Shown: positions 18,501-26,122 of the stretch, one piece after another
Layout of the letters: the number at the start of each line of letters is the position of its first letter
Numbering within the stretch: position 1 is the stretch's first letter
Origin: Cohnella caldifontis
GTDB taxonomy: Bacteria; Bacillota; Bacilli; Paenibacillales; Paenibacillaceae
Length of the DNA: 40,219 bases
Assembly (NCBI RefSeq): GCF_029360585.1
Contig: NZ_JAQZSJ010000017.1
Span: 87,781 to 127,999, forward strand
Direction: 5' to 3'
Position numbers and translations under genes: made by a program
The notes under the pieces: model-generated
What the model saw: the letters and a program-made list of their open reading frames with translations, nothing else
What the model was told of the DNA's origin: nothing
The model's database searches: none

Positions 18501-19745
18501 CGTGGCCGTCAATTTCGCGTTTACCGGCACCTCCGTCTCGTTCGGCGCCGGATACTGAGCCGTAACGGACGGAGGCGTCAGGTCCGGGAGGTAACCGATC
18601 ACCTTGGGTGCATAATGATTGTCTTTGTCCAGATAAGCCACATATGGTGTGCCGTCCGCTCCGATCGCCAGCGATAAGGACGAGGCATTCGCCGGTAATT
18701 CCGATGCTTGGCCGAGTTCATTCCAAATGAATCCATCCCATTTAAGCACGTGAATCTTGTTCCCCTCATCCGGTCTGCCGACGTAAGCCAATACAGGCTT
18801 CTGATCGAGGGGATCGATGGCCATGGCCGGCCCCTCACCTCCGTCGGAGTTAAAATCGTACGACCACCAATTTGTCCCGTCGTACCTCTTTACCCCCGTG
18901 ACGCCCGTATTTACGGTATCTGCGTTCAAGTAAGCCAGGAACAAGGAGCCGTCGCCTGCCGCCCGGATCACGGCGTAATTGCCTCTTTCCATCAGACTTC
19001 CGCTCGGCACCGCCGTCCAATTTCCAGCGCTGATTCTGCTCTTGATGCGCGGCAATTCACCGAGGGCATAATCCGTATAAGCCACCGTCGGCTTGCCGCC
19101 CGCATCCAGGGTCACCGAGGGGGCCATCCCCCTTGAATCGGTTACAGCCTCGGGATCCGACCACACGCCATTCTCAAAAACCCGCAGCATCGCTTTATAA
19201 GTGTAGGAGCTGCCACCGCTGTCTTCATAGGCCACATAGACTTGGTCATCCGCCGAGACCGCGATATCAGACGCTATGGCCGTATTCGCCGACAGTTCCG
19301 CCTCCCCCAGGAATCCCCAATCCTGCTGTTCGTTCATCCAGAGTACTGCCGGGTGTTGTCCGATCGAATTGAGAAAGGACAAATAAGCCCGGCCGCTCGG
19401 CGAGATTGCCAGTTTCAAATTGCTGCCGGGGCCAAAATCGTTCCCGTTGTTTCCCGCCATCTGCCAACTGCCTGACGCCCACTCTTTGATTCTGATTTGC
19501 GAGCTATCATTATCGTTGAATGCGATATACGGCGTATTGCCATAAGTCGCGATCGTAACCGAATTGGCGGACACGGAATCGTCCACCGCGCCTGAGCCCA
19601 GCAGCTGCCAGGACCTCGCCCCCGCTGCCGCGGCCGCTTTCCCGACACCGATATCCCAAGTAAGTCCAAGCGTCTGCCAGATCACCAGCGCCGCCAGCGC
19701 GGCCGACACGACTCGTTTCCAATTGAATGCGAGCATGATTGCCAT
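15516..19745 (-). CDS. SLH-anchored surface protein with FN3 repeats
   Basis: This 1409-aa protein is exported and bound to the cell-wall polymer. A signal peptide (about 1-42, ending AAAAAGA) is followed by repeated blades with YIAFND, YVAYED and PVLAYVG motifs (about 45-390, propeller-like). A Big_5 Ig-like domain follows (about 390-495), then five FN3 domains starting near 496, 588, 681, 777 and 876, a Gly/Ser linker, a ZU5-like beta region, and SLH repeats from about 1223 to the end (FKPNASMTRAEMAAIL, FRPDKPITRAEMAALL, FRPDRTLTRAEAVVIV). The last repeat ends shortly after HWAYGAVQAASKR. The ATG at 19745 has GGAGGAG close upstream. Its ligand is unknown. It follows the AAA+ operon on the same strand, after 102 bases, and may or may not be cotranscribed. 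Confidence 0.93.
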   Translation of the reverse strand: MAIMLAFNWKRVVSAALAALVIWQTLGLTWDIGVGKAAAAAGARSWQLLGSGAVDDSVSANSVTIATYGNTPYIAFNDNDSSQIRIKEWASGSWQMAGNNGNDFGPGSNLKLAISPSGRAYLSFLNSIGQHPAVLWMNEQQDWGFLGEAELSANTAIASDIAVSADDQVYVAYEDSGGSSYTYKAMLRVFENGVWSDPEAVTDSRGMAPSVTLDAGGKPTVAYTDYALGELPRIKSRISAGNWTAVPSGSLMERGNYAVIRAAGDGSLFLAYLNADTVNTGVTGVKRYDGTNWWSYDFNSDGGEGPAMAIDPLDQKPVLAYVGRPDEGNKIHVLKWDGFIWNELGQASELPANASSLSLAIGADGTPYVAYLDKDNHYAPKVIGYLPDLTPPSVTAQYPAPNETEVPVNAKLTATFSKTVQGIAEHFIEICKTDSTECQRVDASSEKLKVSGNVATVEVPLRGGTSYRAVAEAGTFVDLNGTPTPAIEWTFTTAVTVPDAPVITDVSPGDGKVEVSFNSPENNGGSLITGYTVTIHPSTGEDIVEHTTETPYMRMGLTNGQTYSLTITATNSVGTSLPTAAKTFVPSTVPGAPTIKEVVVGSRQATVSFEPPASDGFSRITNYTVLATSQDNVPTRSMTGTESPITVVGLMNGHVYSFTVVAVNARGDSAPSEALLGTPATVPGAPTNVTAVGGDEEATVSFTPPASDGGSSITGYRVTTIPGNSSEAPISVTVGPGATSAVITGLRNGGDYQFKVVAMNAQGPSAEAQTYEWTHVGRVPAKPYNLSAIAGDGKATVSFDEPANGGLAITNYRVTAWAGSTAVKQVEGASSPIEVTGLRNGTAYTFTVEAYNEKGWSPASDSSLSVTPEPAPVTPSTVPGAPTNVRATAGNGQASVSFNAPASDGGSPITGYRVTAWQDGRNVKEATGSSSPITVTGLTNGTAYTFTVAAINANGPSPESDASASVTPSAPTAPSASGGGGTSSNTYGVSVTVGGVQLGTLNVRRETLADGTVKDTLELTGSYAEEAASKLKAAGESRLSIVLPSVSGESAELVLRMSKEAAGALAGAGISLGLRTADAEIAIPAGSLQNAADPIQLSVTPLTSTDRKSELQKRAEKSTVLRSAAGQGTVTLIGNPVDIATDWQNRKMTLTLPADTGVSDIGVYVEHSDGTVELVRGKYLQDGPGGKPRISFEANKFSTFAVVRVAGWDEFSKEGQPPQTQKPQPYISGYAGGLFKPNASMTRAEMAAILVQAFADDATGETKETGTFYDVPAGHWAADAIRVAAARGLMSGYPDGTFRPDKPITRAEMAALLSLLIRSAGDAAGQGGGFADTDGHWAQAAIRKAQTAGLISGYGDGTFRPDRTLTRAEAVVIVNKLLQINPNDGATPYYSDVPRTHWAYGAVQAASKR

Positions 19746-19847
19746 CTCTCCTCCGACGATTTCCGGGCGGATGCGCCCTTATTGTCGAAGTGTATCACCC
19801 CCTGCTCCCAAGATTCTCCCAAATGGATCATGCTACGCAATTCTCGA

Positions 19848-21782
19848 TTATTTACCGGATCCCCCCAGATAACCAATCCGCATCGATCCCGATCGTGCTG
19901 CCAGTCGATCCGCCCGCTCCAGCTCTTCGATCGCCAATCGAAGATCATCCAATGCCAGCAAAGTCATGTCTTGCGCTTCCCTCTCCGCCATATGGCCGAT
20001 CGCCGCCTTCAGCAGTTTGCGCATCAACCTGCCGTTGCCTTGATTGGCTCCCCGCCTATCAAGCCGCTGCCCTACAAGGAACCGAAGCACGAGTTCTCGC
20101 GCCTCCGGCTCTCGCTCCAGCTTGTATTGCTCTTGAGAAGCCATATGCCGCAAAATGTCGAACATCTCCTCGTCCGAATAATCCGGGAATTCGATCAGAT
20201 TCGTCAGCCTCGATCTCAGCCCCGAATTCGACTCCGCGATGAACCGCCTCATCTCATCCGGATAACCGGCGAAAATGACGAGCGTCCCCGGATTGTTCTC
20301 CATCTGCAGAACGATTTCGGCCATCGCCTCGTCCGCGAAATCCGCACCGCCGTTGCCGAGAAGACTGTAGGCTTCATCGATGAACAGGATGCCGCCGCGC
20401 GCTTCTTCGAAAGCCTCCTGTACGACATGGGCCGTCCAGCCGACGTATTTGCCGATCAAATCCTTACGGCTGACCTCGTGAAACTCGCCGTTATCCAGGA
20501 CGCGTTCTTCGGCTAACCATCGACCGAAGAGCCTTGCCACCGTCGTCTTGGCCGTGCCGGGCGATCCCATGAACACGGCCGCCATCGGGGCGGGCTTCGC
20601 CGACAAACCGGCCCGCATACGCTCGCGCTCCAGCTTCAGCCGCTTCACGAGGCGCCGCAGCTGCGCCTTCACTTCTCCCAGACCGATCATCCGATCGAGC
20701 TGGGTCTCCGCTTTGCCGGATTCCTTCGGCGCTTCCATCTTCACCTTCCGGTGCATCAGCAACGCCCTGCGGAAATCATCGGCGGCGAGCCTTGAAGACG
20801 ACGCTTCTCGGCGGATCGTCAGCTTGACGAACCTTTCGATATCGACGTAGCTGTCGAATTGTTCCCGCCGAAATTCGCGCAGCTCTTCGACCAGCTTGAC
20901 GGCGTCCGCCTTGCGCGACAGCCGGTAACCTTCGCGCTCTACGCAGTTCCGGAGGACAGCCGCGTAGTACTCCGGGGCGGGCTGGCCTATCGGGCACAGG
21001 TCGAAATCGCATTCGAACACGAGCTGCTTCGCGAACGGCGGTGCGACCGACGAATCCTCGGGCTCGGACAGCCATGATTTTTGCATCGTCTGGATGACAT
21101 AGAGAATGAAGCGATTCGCCCGCTTGACCGTATTGGCGGACAATGAATAGTAGCCGTGAGAAGGGGCTACGAGCACGAGCGGATACGAATGATCCAGCCA
21201 GTATGGCTCCTGGGGCGGGTTAGACGTATCGCCGCGAAGCATGTTCATCTGACCGATCCCGATCGGGAAGTTGTCCTCTTGCCCCCCTAACGCCATGCCG
21301 AACTCCCGGTACGTGACGATCGGCAGCCGGATCATGCGGCCTTCCGAATCCGTCACGCGCGCGGGATCGTCGCCATTCGCGTCATCATCCTCGTCCATGG
21401 ATTCGCCGTCCTCTTCATCCGGACCGAAGGAGGCCCCCTCCTCTTCCCATCCGGCCGATTCGTCCGGCGCCTCTTCGTCTTCAGCTTGGACAAGGGCGGA
21501 ATCGCGCGATCGCTTGCCGGCGATGTCCCGCTCCCACTTCCGCACGAGGATCGCCGCGGCTTGCAGCCCATCCGCCAACCGCCTGCACAGGACTACGACT
21601 CCTTGGGCATCGCCAAGCCGATCGAGTTTGTCGATTTCCTCCAGATGCCCCGCGCTTCGAACGGCTGGCCGCAACGCGTCGTAGGCTGCGTCCGGCATCT
21701 CGACGTATTCCATATGTTGACCGTTCGCCAGCTTCGCGGACTGCCTGCGAATCGACAACAAATCTTCCAGCTTTGCCGGCAT
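19848..21782 (-). CDS. CbxX/EccA-like AAA+ ATPase with acidic insert
   Basis: This 644-aa protein ends in a single CbxX/CfqX/SpoVK-type AAA+ module (about 365-630). Walker A is GSPGTAKTT (about 400), Walker B GGILFIDEAYSLL (about 466), and sensor/arginine region SGLRSRLTNLIEFPDY. The pore-loop region GKYVGWT is present. The N-terminal half is unlike known members to my eye: a helical segment (1-95), a very acidic linker (about 101-139, rich in Asp/Glu), then a mixed domain with DHSYPLVLVAPSHGYYSL. The ATG at 21782 has GGGGTGAG upstream and is preferred to an ATG/other start at 21821 inside the previous gene. Such ATPases remodel protein complexes (Rubisco activase CbbX, type VII secretion EccA). 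It is the last gene of a six-gene operon; its client is unknown. Confidence 0.88.
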   Translation of the reverse strand: MPAKLEDLLSIRRQSAKLANGQHMEYVEMPDAAYDALRPAVRSAGHLEEIDKLDRLGDAQGVVVLCRRLADGLQAAAILVRKWERDIAGKRSRDSALVQAEDEEAPDESAGWEEEGASFGPDEEDGESMDEDDDANGDDPARVTDSEGRMIRLPIVTYREFGMALGGQEDNFPIGIGQMNMLRGDTSNPPQEPYWLDHSYPLVLVAPSHGYYSLSANTVKRANRFILYVIQTMQKSWLSEPEDSSVAPPFAKQLVFECDFDLCPIGQPAPEYYAAVLRNCVEREGYRLSRKADAVKLVEELREFRREQFDSYVDIERFVKLTIRREASSSRLAADDFRRALLMHRKVKMEAPKESGKAETQLDRMIGLGEVKAQLRRLVKRLKLERERMRAGLSAKPAPMAAVFMGSPGTAKTTVARLFGRWLAEERVLDNGEFHEVSRKDLIGKYVGWTAHVVQEAFEEARGGILFIDEAYSLLGNGGADFADEAMAEIVLQMENNPGTLVIFAGYPDEMRRFIAESNSGLRSRLTNLIEFPDYSDEEMFDILRHMASQEQYKLEREPEARELVLRFLVGQRLDRRGANQGNGRLMRKLLKAAIGHMAEREAQDMTLLALDDLRLAIEELERADRLAARSGSMRIGYLGGSGK

Positions 21783-21798
21783 TGTACTCACCCCTGTG

Positions 21799-22305
21799 CT
21801 AGAAAGGATATTCTTCTTCAAACGGCGTTTCGATCGTTCCCAGCGTCTTAAGCGCGGAGGTTCGCATTCGTTCGTCCGGCAACGTGCTCGCCAGTAACTT
21901 CTCGGCGCACTCCAGGAACGTTTCCGACTCCGGCACGCACCCGCAAGACCAATAAACGGCGATCAGCCGGTTGATATCGAGCAGCATGGCGATTTGCCGC
22001 ACCGCGGCGAAGTCGTTGGCCTCCAGCTCGTCGAACAACGAAGCCCGCAGCTCGGCGTCGATCGCGCAGGCTTCCGCCTCCAGCTTGTCCGCCGCTTCTC
22101 GGATCAAATCGGGGCGTGCCCGGCTCCACCAAGCCAGCAGCTCCATCCGGCAGAGACCGTCGCGCGGGGGCAGCGCAGCTACCCATGCCGTCTCTCCTTG
22201 TCCCAGTCGATGCTCTCGCACCACGTTCAACCAGTGGTCGAACAGCGGCGCCACGTCTAGCATCACTTCCGGGCGGCAAGCTCCATCATTTCCGCGTCGT
22301 ACCAT
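21799..22305 (-). CDS. Unrecognised 168-aa protein of the AAA+ operon
   Basis: The protein begins MVRRGNDGACRPEVMLDVAPLF and is helical and mildly acidic. It has Trp-containing segments (FDHWLNVV, LLAWWSRARPDLI) and ends TIETPFEEEYPF. The start at 22305 has AGGAGGGG seven bases upstream; the longer frame from 22437 overlaps the previous gene and reads as low-complexity Arg-rich sequence. It lies 13 bases after the 94-aa gene and 16 bases before the ATPase. No family is recognised. As the gene next to the ATPase it could be an adaptor. Confidence 0.7.
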   Translation of the reverse strand: MVRRGNDGACRPEVMLDVAPLFDHWLNVVREHRLGQGETAWVAALPPRDGLCRMELLAWWSRARPDLIREAADKLEAEACAIDAELRASLFDELEANDFAAVRQIAMLLDINRLIAVYWSCGCVPESETFLECAEKLLASTLPDERMRTSALKTLGTIETPFEEEYPF

Positions 22306-22318
22306 CCATGGTCCCCTC

Positions 22319-22603
22319 CTATACCGAATATAAGTAAGCGAAGATCTCATCCGGATCGCAGCGGCCCGATACCTCGAACTCCCATTCGAGCTCCTCCTGG
22401 GCAAGCCTCTCCTCCACCCAATCTGCAGCGGAGACAACCGTATAGATCGAAGGGTGATCGGCGCCTACCAGCTTCAACCGATAGATGCAGCCGCTTTTCT
22501 TCAGCGGACCGAATACCTCCGGCGGAAACCGCGGAATCGCCTTGCCGTCATCGGCTATCGCGAACTTGAGACGAATGACTTGCCATGCCGCGGCTGCGTT
22601 CAT
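22319..22603 (-). CDS. Unrecognised 94-aa protein of the AAA+ operon
   Basis: It starts MNAAAAWQVIRLKFAIADDGKAIPRFP and ends DEIFAYLYSV, with a mix of strands and helices and no membrane segment. Its ATG overlaps the preceding stop as ATGA, which fixes the start at 22603; the longer frame to 22930 is a shadow through two other genes. The strand-rich start with QVIRLKFAI loosely recalls small ubiquitin-like folds, but this is not supported by any motif. Confidence 0.7.
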   Translation of the reverse strand: MNAAAAWQVIRLKFAIADDGKAIPRFPPEVFGPLKKSGCIYRLKLVGADHPSIYTVVSAADWVEERLAQEELEWEFEVSGRCDPDEIFAYLYSV

Positions 22604-22791
22604 GGCCGGCTCGCCGCGGCCATCGCCCGCATTCCGCGAACCAGCAAGTCCAACTGCCGGGAAACGAACACCGCGCTCATGTCGGCCTGGAAATCGAAGT
22701 CCCGCCGCACCATTCCCGCCGTCGTTTTCAATGAAAGCTCCTTTTCCAGCCGTTCCAGCTCCTGTCTCAGCGACGCCCAACTCCTGCTCAC
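22600..22791 (-). CDS. Short 63-aa helical protein of the AAA+ operon
   Basis: A GTG start at 22791 overlaps the preceding TGA (GTGA), with GGGGGAG about eight bases upstream. The peptide begins VSRSWASLRQELERLEKELSL, a heptad-like amphipathic helix, followed by a second helix (SAVFVSRQLDLLVRGMRAM). A helix-turn-helix hairpin of this size recalls WXG100-type partners of EccA, but there is no WXG motif and it is shorter than that family's usual 100 residues. Coupled on both sides by four-base overlaps. Confidence 0.65.
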   Translation of the reverse strand: MSRSWASLRQELERLEKELSLKTTAGMVRRDFDFQADMSAVFVSRQLDLLVRGMRAMAAASRP

Positions 22792-23363
22792 GCCTGCATC
22801 TCCCCCTGCAATAATGGAATGCCCTTCGTCGACAGTTCGAGTTGAAATCGGGTAGACTGAAGAAGCCAGCGGTGGTCCGAATGCAGCCGCCACGCTTCCG
22901 ACTCCGCTCCCAGCAAGCCCCATCGGGCAATCCCGATCAGCAGAACGAGCAGGTAGATCGGATACAGCTTAAGCAGCCGCGGATACAGGTCCAGTTCGGC
23001 GACTCCGTTGTCACGCAGCCAGCCTTTGCAGAAAGCGATTGACTTCGCCAACTCAGCGGCAAGGCGATTCCGCGCCTTCGCCGCTTTCGAGTCCGCAGCG
23101 ATAGAGTGTTGGAGCAGATCGGCACATGCCGACTCGTCGTTCACATCCGTCAGCCCAATGGCTTCCGCATAAGCGTAAAGCCGTTCGCTCAAGCGGCTCC
23201 CCCCCATGAGCGGATGGTCATCCGCCATATACGCCAGATAGAAGAGCAGCAGGGAACACGCCTTTCGATCGTCACCCTTCAAAGCAGCCAGTTGCATCGC
23301 TTGCTCGATCCGCGCCGCCACCCGCGGCCGGCCGATCGTTTCCGGATTTTTCACGAGCGCCAT
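22788..23363 (-). CDS. Unrecognised 191-aa protein of the AAA+ operon
   Basis: The protein starts MALVKNPETIGRPRVAARIEQAMQL and is mostly alpha-helical. It has one strongly hydrophobic stretch (LYPIYLLVLLIGIARWGLLG, about residues 130-150) that could be a buried or membrane helix. It ends LSTKGIPLLQGEMQA. It starts four bases after the 135-aa gene and its stop overlaps the next start. No family recognised. Confidence 0.72.
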   Translation of the reverse strand: MALVKNPETIGRPRVAARIEQAMQLAALKGDDRKACSLLLFYLAYMADDHPLMGGSRLSERLYAYAEAIGLTDVNDESACADLLQHSIAADSKAAKARNRLAAELAKSIAFCKGWLRDNGVAELDLYPRLLKLYPIYLLVLLIGIARWGLLGAESEAWRLHSDHRWLLQSTRFQLELSTKGIPLLQGEMQA

Positions 23364-23367
23364 CGTT

Positions 23368-23775
23368 TCACTTCTCCCCGAAGTCGCAAGTTTCGTATAG
23401 CGGAACCGCGCAATCGGTGATGTTCACTTTCATCTGCCGGCAATGCAATTCGCCCTCGCCGTTCAGTGGATGTTCGGCCACGATGTTGAAGACATAGAAG
23501 TCGCCGGATTTCGCCCGATACAGCGGCAGGCTTTGCAGCTCCTCTGGCGTGAAGCAGTACGCCAGCATCTCGTGGCCGCACAGGAACACGCACATGCGCG
23601 CTTCCGGGTAAAAGTTCACCGGGAAAAAGTAGCGTTTCGCATTCGGCTCCGAGATGTGCAATTCGAAATGGTAGTTCCCTGCCCGGTACAGAGCCCCCTC
23701 CACATGATGCATCTCCTGCCCTTGGAGCAAATACTCCTCGATCGCGGGGACGTATTTCCGGAATTTCTTGTTCAT
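23368..23775 (-). CDS. Unrecognised 135-aa protein, first gene of the AAA+ operon
   Basis: It starts MNKKFRKYVPAIEEYLLQGQEMHHV. After an N-terminal helix the protein is rich in aromatic beta strands (YHFELHISEPN, RYFFPVNFYPEARMCVFLCGHEMLAYCF) and contains several Cys residues. The ATG at 23775 has AGGAGGAGAG upstream. The MerR-type promoter lies 38 bases before the start. No family is recognised. Confidence 0.72.
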   Translation of the reverse strand: MNKKFRKYVPAIEEYLLQGQEMHHVEGALYRAGNYHFELHISEPNAKRYFFPVNFYPEARMCVFLCGHEMLAYCFTPEELQSLPLYRAKSGDFYVFNIVAEHPLNGEGELHCRQMKVNITDCAVPLYETCDFGEK

Positions 23776-23812
23776 CTTCGTCTCTCCTCCTGGTTCCGTT
23801 GGTCTGAATCCG

Positions 23813-23843
23813 AGGATAGCTGATTCAAGTTACTTGAAGGCAA
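23813..23843 (-). promoter_or_regulatory. MerR-type promoter with 19-bp spacer and palindrome
   Basis: On the minus strand there is TTGCCT (23843-23838), a 19-base spacer and TATCCT (23818-23813). The spacer contains almost all of a perfect palindrome, TTCAAGT-T-ACTTGAA (23824-23838 on the plus strand). An overlong spacer with a dyad between -35 and -10 is the signature of promoters activated by MerR-family proteins through DNA twisting. The gene immediately upstream encodes a MerR-like protein, the obvious candidate regulator. Confidence 0.7.
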
Positions 23844-23864
23844 CCGCTTTTTTTAAAAATTTTT

Positions 23865-23900
23865 AAAAAAAAATGAAGACCGCCGAAATGGACAGTCTTC
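23865..23900 (-). terminator. Terminator of the MerR-like gene
   Basis: On the minus strand GAAGACTGTC (23900-23891), a 6-base loop and GGCGGTCTTC (23884-23875, two G-T pairs) are followed by A and nine T (23873-23865). This separates the regulator transcript from the operon promoter 22 bases further on. Confidence 0.9.
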
Positions 23901-23949
23901 TTCTTCCTGGTTATGCGATTCATTAGGGGATCAAGACCATGATTGCTTG

Positions 23950-25056
23950 CTATCGGTTTAACGGATCGGGCAAACCGACGAATCTGGCGGCATCGAGCAA
24001 CTGCTCCGCAGGAATACGGACGAGCTTGGCAGGGTCTCCGCCGAAGCCGTACCGGGCCTCCAGCGTGTCCGCCCACGCCATGATTCGCTCAAAATGTTCT
24101 TTGGCATAGGACTGGAAGGATGGATCGAGGTACAGCTGCGTCACGACGCGCTGCAGATCGAACTCGCCGTAAAATAAAAACGAGACCAAATATTGCTCGA
24201 TCGGCCGCAATTCGAGATTCGCCTTGCGAATCAATCGTTCTTTAGCCTGTTCGGTTTCCGGCTTCGCTTCACCGAGCAGACGGTCGCGAAGTTTGCCGGT
24301 AAGCCGCGGGATCATATTCTCTTCTCCGGCCAACGCCAGTACGCTCACGGTCGTCAGCTTCAGCCGCTCGATCTCGCCGTCGAGCTGTCGCAGAAATTCG
24401 TACTCCGCATGCTCTTCCAACCATTGTTCGAAAGTTTCGCCACCCTCGCGAATCTCGGACTGTTCGTCATATTCCCATTGCAACACGCGGAGCGTATTCT
24501 CTACGAGCTGCTCGATGTCCAATTCCGGAACGAGTCTCGCCAGTGCGCGATCGAGCTTTTCCGGCGTGATGGATACAAGTTCGTTGTCCGTCGGGATGTC
24601 GCGATATAACCGTTCCCAGTCGATCTTCCCGAACCAGCCGTCCGGATCGGCATTCCGAAATTGCAGCAACTGCCGTACGAGCCACTGCTCGATCTGCGGC
24701 AATTTCTCCGGATCGTCGACCGTCCGTCTGCCGTTCCGTCGTTCCGGGCTGTCCATCAACTCGATCAGCAGTTCCGGCCCGAACCGGCCTGGCTTCCGCT
24801 CGGAGTTGCCAGCTTCCGCCTCGATGATTTTAAGAATATTCGGGTTCGACAACCGCAATTTTTCCCCAAGGATGATCGCTCGAAAAACGGGCCCGATATG
24901 CTCTTCCGTATAGTAACGGTAGTTTTGTTTCGTTCGTAATGGATGCACGAGCCCGATCTCGTCCAAATATCTCAGCCTGCTGTCCGATATAGGCTTCATG
25001 CCCCGTTTCTTGAGTTCCTTGATAAACTCCTTAATACTCCATTCCTGCTCGGGCAT
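23950..25056 (-). CDS. MerR-like regulator with long C-terminal region
   Basis: This 368-aa protein has an N-terminal MerR winged-helix domain (about residues 5-75: WSIKEFIKELKKRG, then RLRYLDEIGLVHPLRTKQNYRYYTEEHI). About 290 residues of helical, acidic sequence follow, without a known effector-domain motif; usual MerR proteins are 120-300 aa. The ATG at 25056 (MPEQEWS) is preceded by AAGGAGGAGG; an in-frame start at 25116 lacks one. It sits head-to-tail upstream of the AAA+ operon, whose promoter has MerR-type geometry. The C-terminal region may sense a protein or metabolite tied to that system. Confidence 0.85.
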   Translation of the reverse strand: MPEQEWSIKEFIKELKKRGMKPISDSRLRYLDEIGLVHPLRTKQNYRYYTEEHIGPVFRAIILGEKLRLSNPNILKIIEAEAGNSERKPGRFGPELLIELMDSPERRNGRRTVDDPEKLPQIEQWLVRQLLQFRNADPDGWFGKIDWERLYRDIPTDNELVSITPEKLDRALARLVPELDIEQLVENTLRVLQWEYDEQSEIREGGETFEQWLEEHAEYEFLRQLDGEIERLKLTTVSVLALAGEENMIPRLTGKLRDRLLGEAKPETEQAKERLIRKANLELRPIEQYLVSFLFYGEFDLQRVVTQLYLDPSFQSYAKEHFERIMAWADTLEARYGFGGDPAKLVRIPAEQLLDAARFVGLPDPLNR

Positions 25057-25222
25057 TTGAACCTCCTCCTTATTGGCGTCCCCGAAATTTAACGTTTCTG
25101 CCGTTGAATTTCCCATCTATCTCGTATTAACTTCCCTCTACATCGTCATTCTCCTCCAGCTTGCGTCGTTTGTACACTAAAAGTGCCTTACCCTTTAAAA
25201 CGAGGGTCTGATTACGATGCTG

Positions 25223-25261
25223 AAAAAACAACCGCAGACTCCCTGTGAAGGGCGCCTGCGG
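25223..25261 (-). terminator. Terminator of the second sugar ABC operon
   Basis: On the minus strand CCGCAGGCGCCC (25261-25250), a 6-base loop and GGGAGTCTGCGG (25243-25232, one mismatch and one G-T) are followed by TTG and TTTTTT (25228-25223). Confidence 0.88.
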
Positions 25262-25285
25262 CTGTCCTACTGACGTTCTTATTTC

Positions 25286-26122
25286 CTACCCTTTAACGGC
25301 ACCTGCCGTCAAACCGGACACCATGTATTTCTGGAAAAACAGGAACAGCAGCGTAATAGGAACGATCGAGGTGACGCACACGGTCATGATGCTGGACCAA
25401 TCATAGGACAACTCGCCGATGTAGCGAATCGCGATCCCCGCGTTCAGCGGACGCAGCTCGTCCTTGTTGATGAGCGTGATCGAGTACAGAAAATCGTCCC
25501 ATGACAAGATGAAGGAGTAAATGCCGATCGAAAACAGGCCGGGCTTCGTCAGCGGGAGCACGATCCGGAACAGGATGCCGAACCGCGTCGCTCCGTCGAT
25601 TTTCGCGGACTCTTCCAGATCGACCGGGATGTTGTCGAAGAACACTTTGATCATCCAGATCGAGAAGGGCAAACAAGAGGTCGTCAGCGCAATGACCAGC
25701 CCTGCTCTCGTATTGAGCAGGTGGTAGTTGTTGTACATCGTGTACAAGGCGATGAGCAAGCTGACGACGGGGAGCATCTGGGTGGACAGAATCGAGAACA
25801 AGGCGAACGATTTGAATTTGAACTCGAATCTCGAGAACCCGTAACCCGCGAACATGGCGGCGAGCAGCGTGACGGCCGTCGTGCAGAAGCAGACGATCAG
25901 GCTGTTCCGGTAATAACCGAGGAAGACGCCGTCCGAGAACAGTTTGTCGTAGTGGGACAGGACGGGCTTCGATGGCCACCATTCCGGCGGAAGCTTGAAC
26001 AAGACGGAATTGTCCTTGAACGAAGTCAGCAGCATCCAATAGAGCGGGAACAGCAGGAACAAGAGAAACAAAACCGCGATCAAGATCGAGAGGAAGGCGC
26101 TCAGCCGTTTGCTTCTATTCAA
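25286..26122 (-). CDS. Sugar ABC permease, MalG-like
   Basis: This 278-aa permease begins LNRSKRLSAFLSILIAVLFLLF and has six membrane segments. It shows the EAA loop EESAKIDGATRFGILFRIVLPL and the family C-terminus VSGLTAGAVKG. A TTG start at 26122 overlaps the preceding TGA as TTGA, with AAAGGAGG nine bases upstream; the longer frame to 26203 runs inside the MalF-like gene. It is the last gene of a binding protein-permease-permease operon. Confidence 0.9.
   Translation of the reverse strand: MNRSKRLSAFLSILIAVLFLLFLLFPLYWMLLTSFKDNSVLFKLPPEWWPSKPVLSHYDKLFSDGVFLGYYRNSLIVCFCTTAVTLLAAMFAGYGFSRFEFKFKSFALFSILSTQMLPVVSLLIALYTMYNNYHLLNTRAGLVIALTTSCLPFSIWMIKVFFDNIPVDLEESAKIDGATRFGILFRIVLPLTKPGLFSIGIYSFILSWDDFLYSITLINKDELRPLNAGIAIRYIGELSYDWSSIMTVCVTSIVPITLLFLFFQKYMVSGLTAGAVKG

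Noticed and set aside
19764..19777. GGGCG/CGCCC hairpin between the AAA+ and SLH genes as a terminator
   Set aside because: Only a five-bp stem with a four-base loop and no T-run on the minus strand.
22600..22791. The 63-aa peptide as a WXG100 protein
   Set aside because: It lacks WXG and is too short; only the two-helix layout and the EccA-like ATPase nearby suggest it.
22319..22930. 203-aa version of the 94-aa protein
   Set aside because: Its first 109 residues are Arg/Gly-rich translation of two neighbouring genes; the ATGA overlap at 22603 marks the true start.
25175..25185. CACT-AAA-AGTG palindrome upstream of the MerR-like gene as a second operator
   Set aside because: Only an 11-base dyad without resemblance to the 23824-23838 site and without a clear promoter around it.
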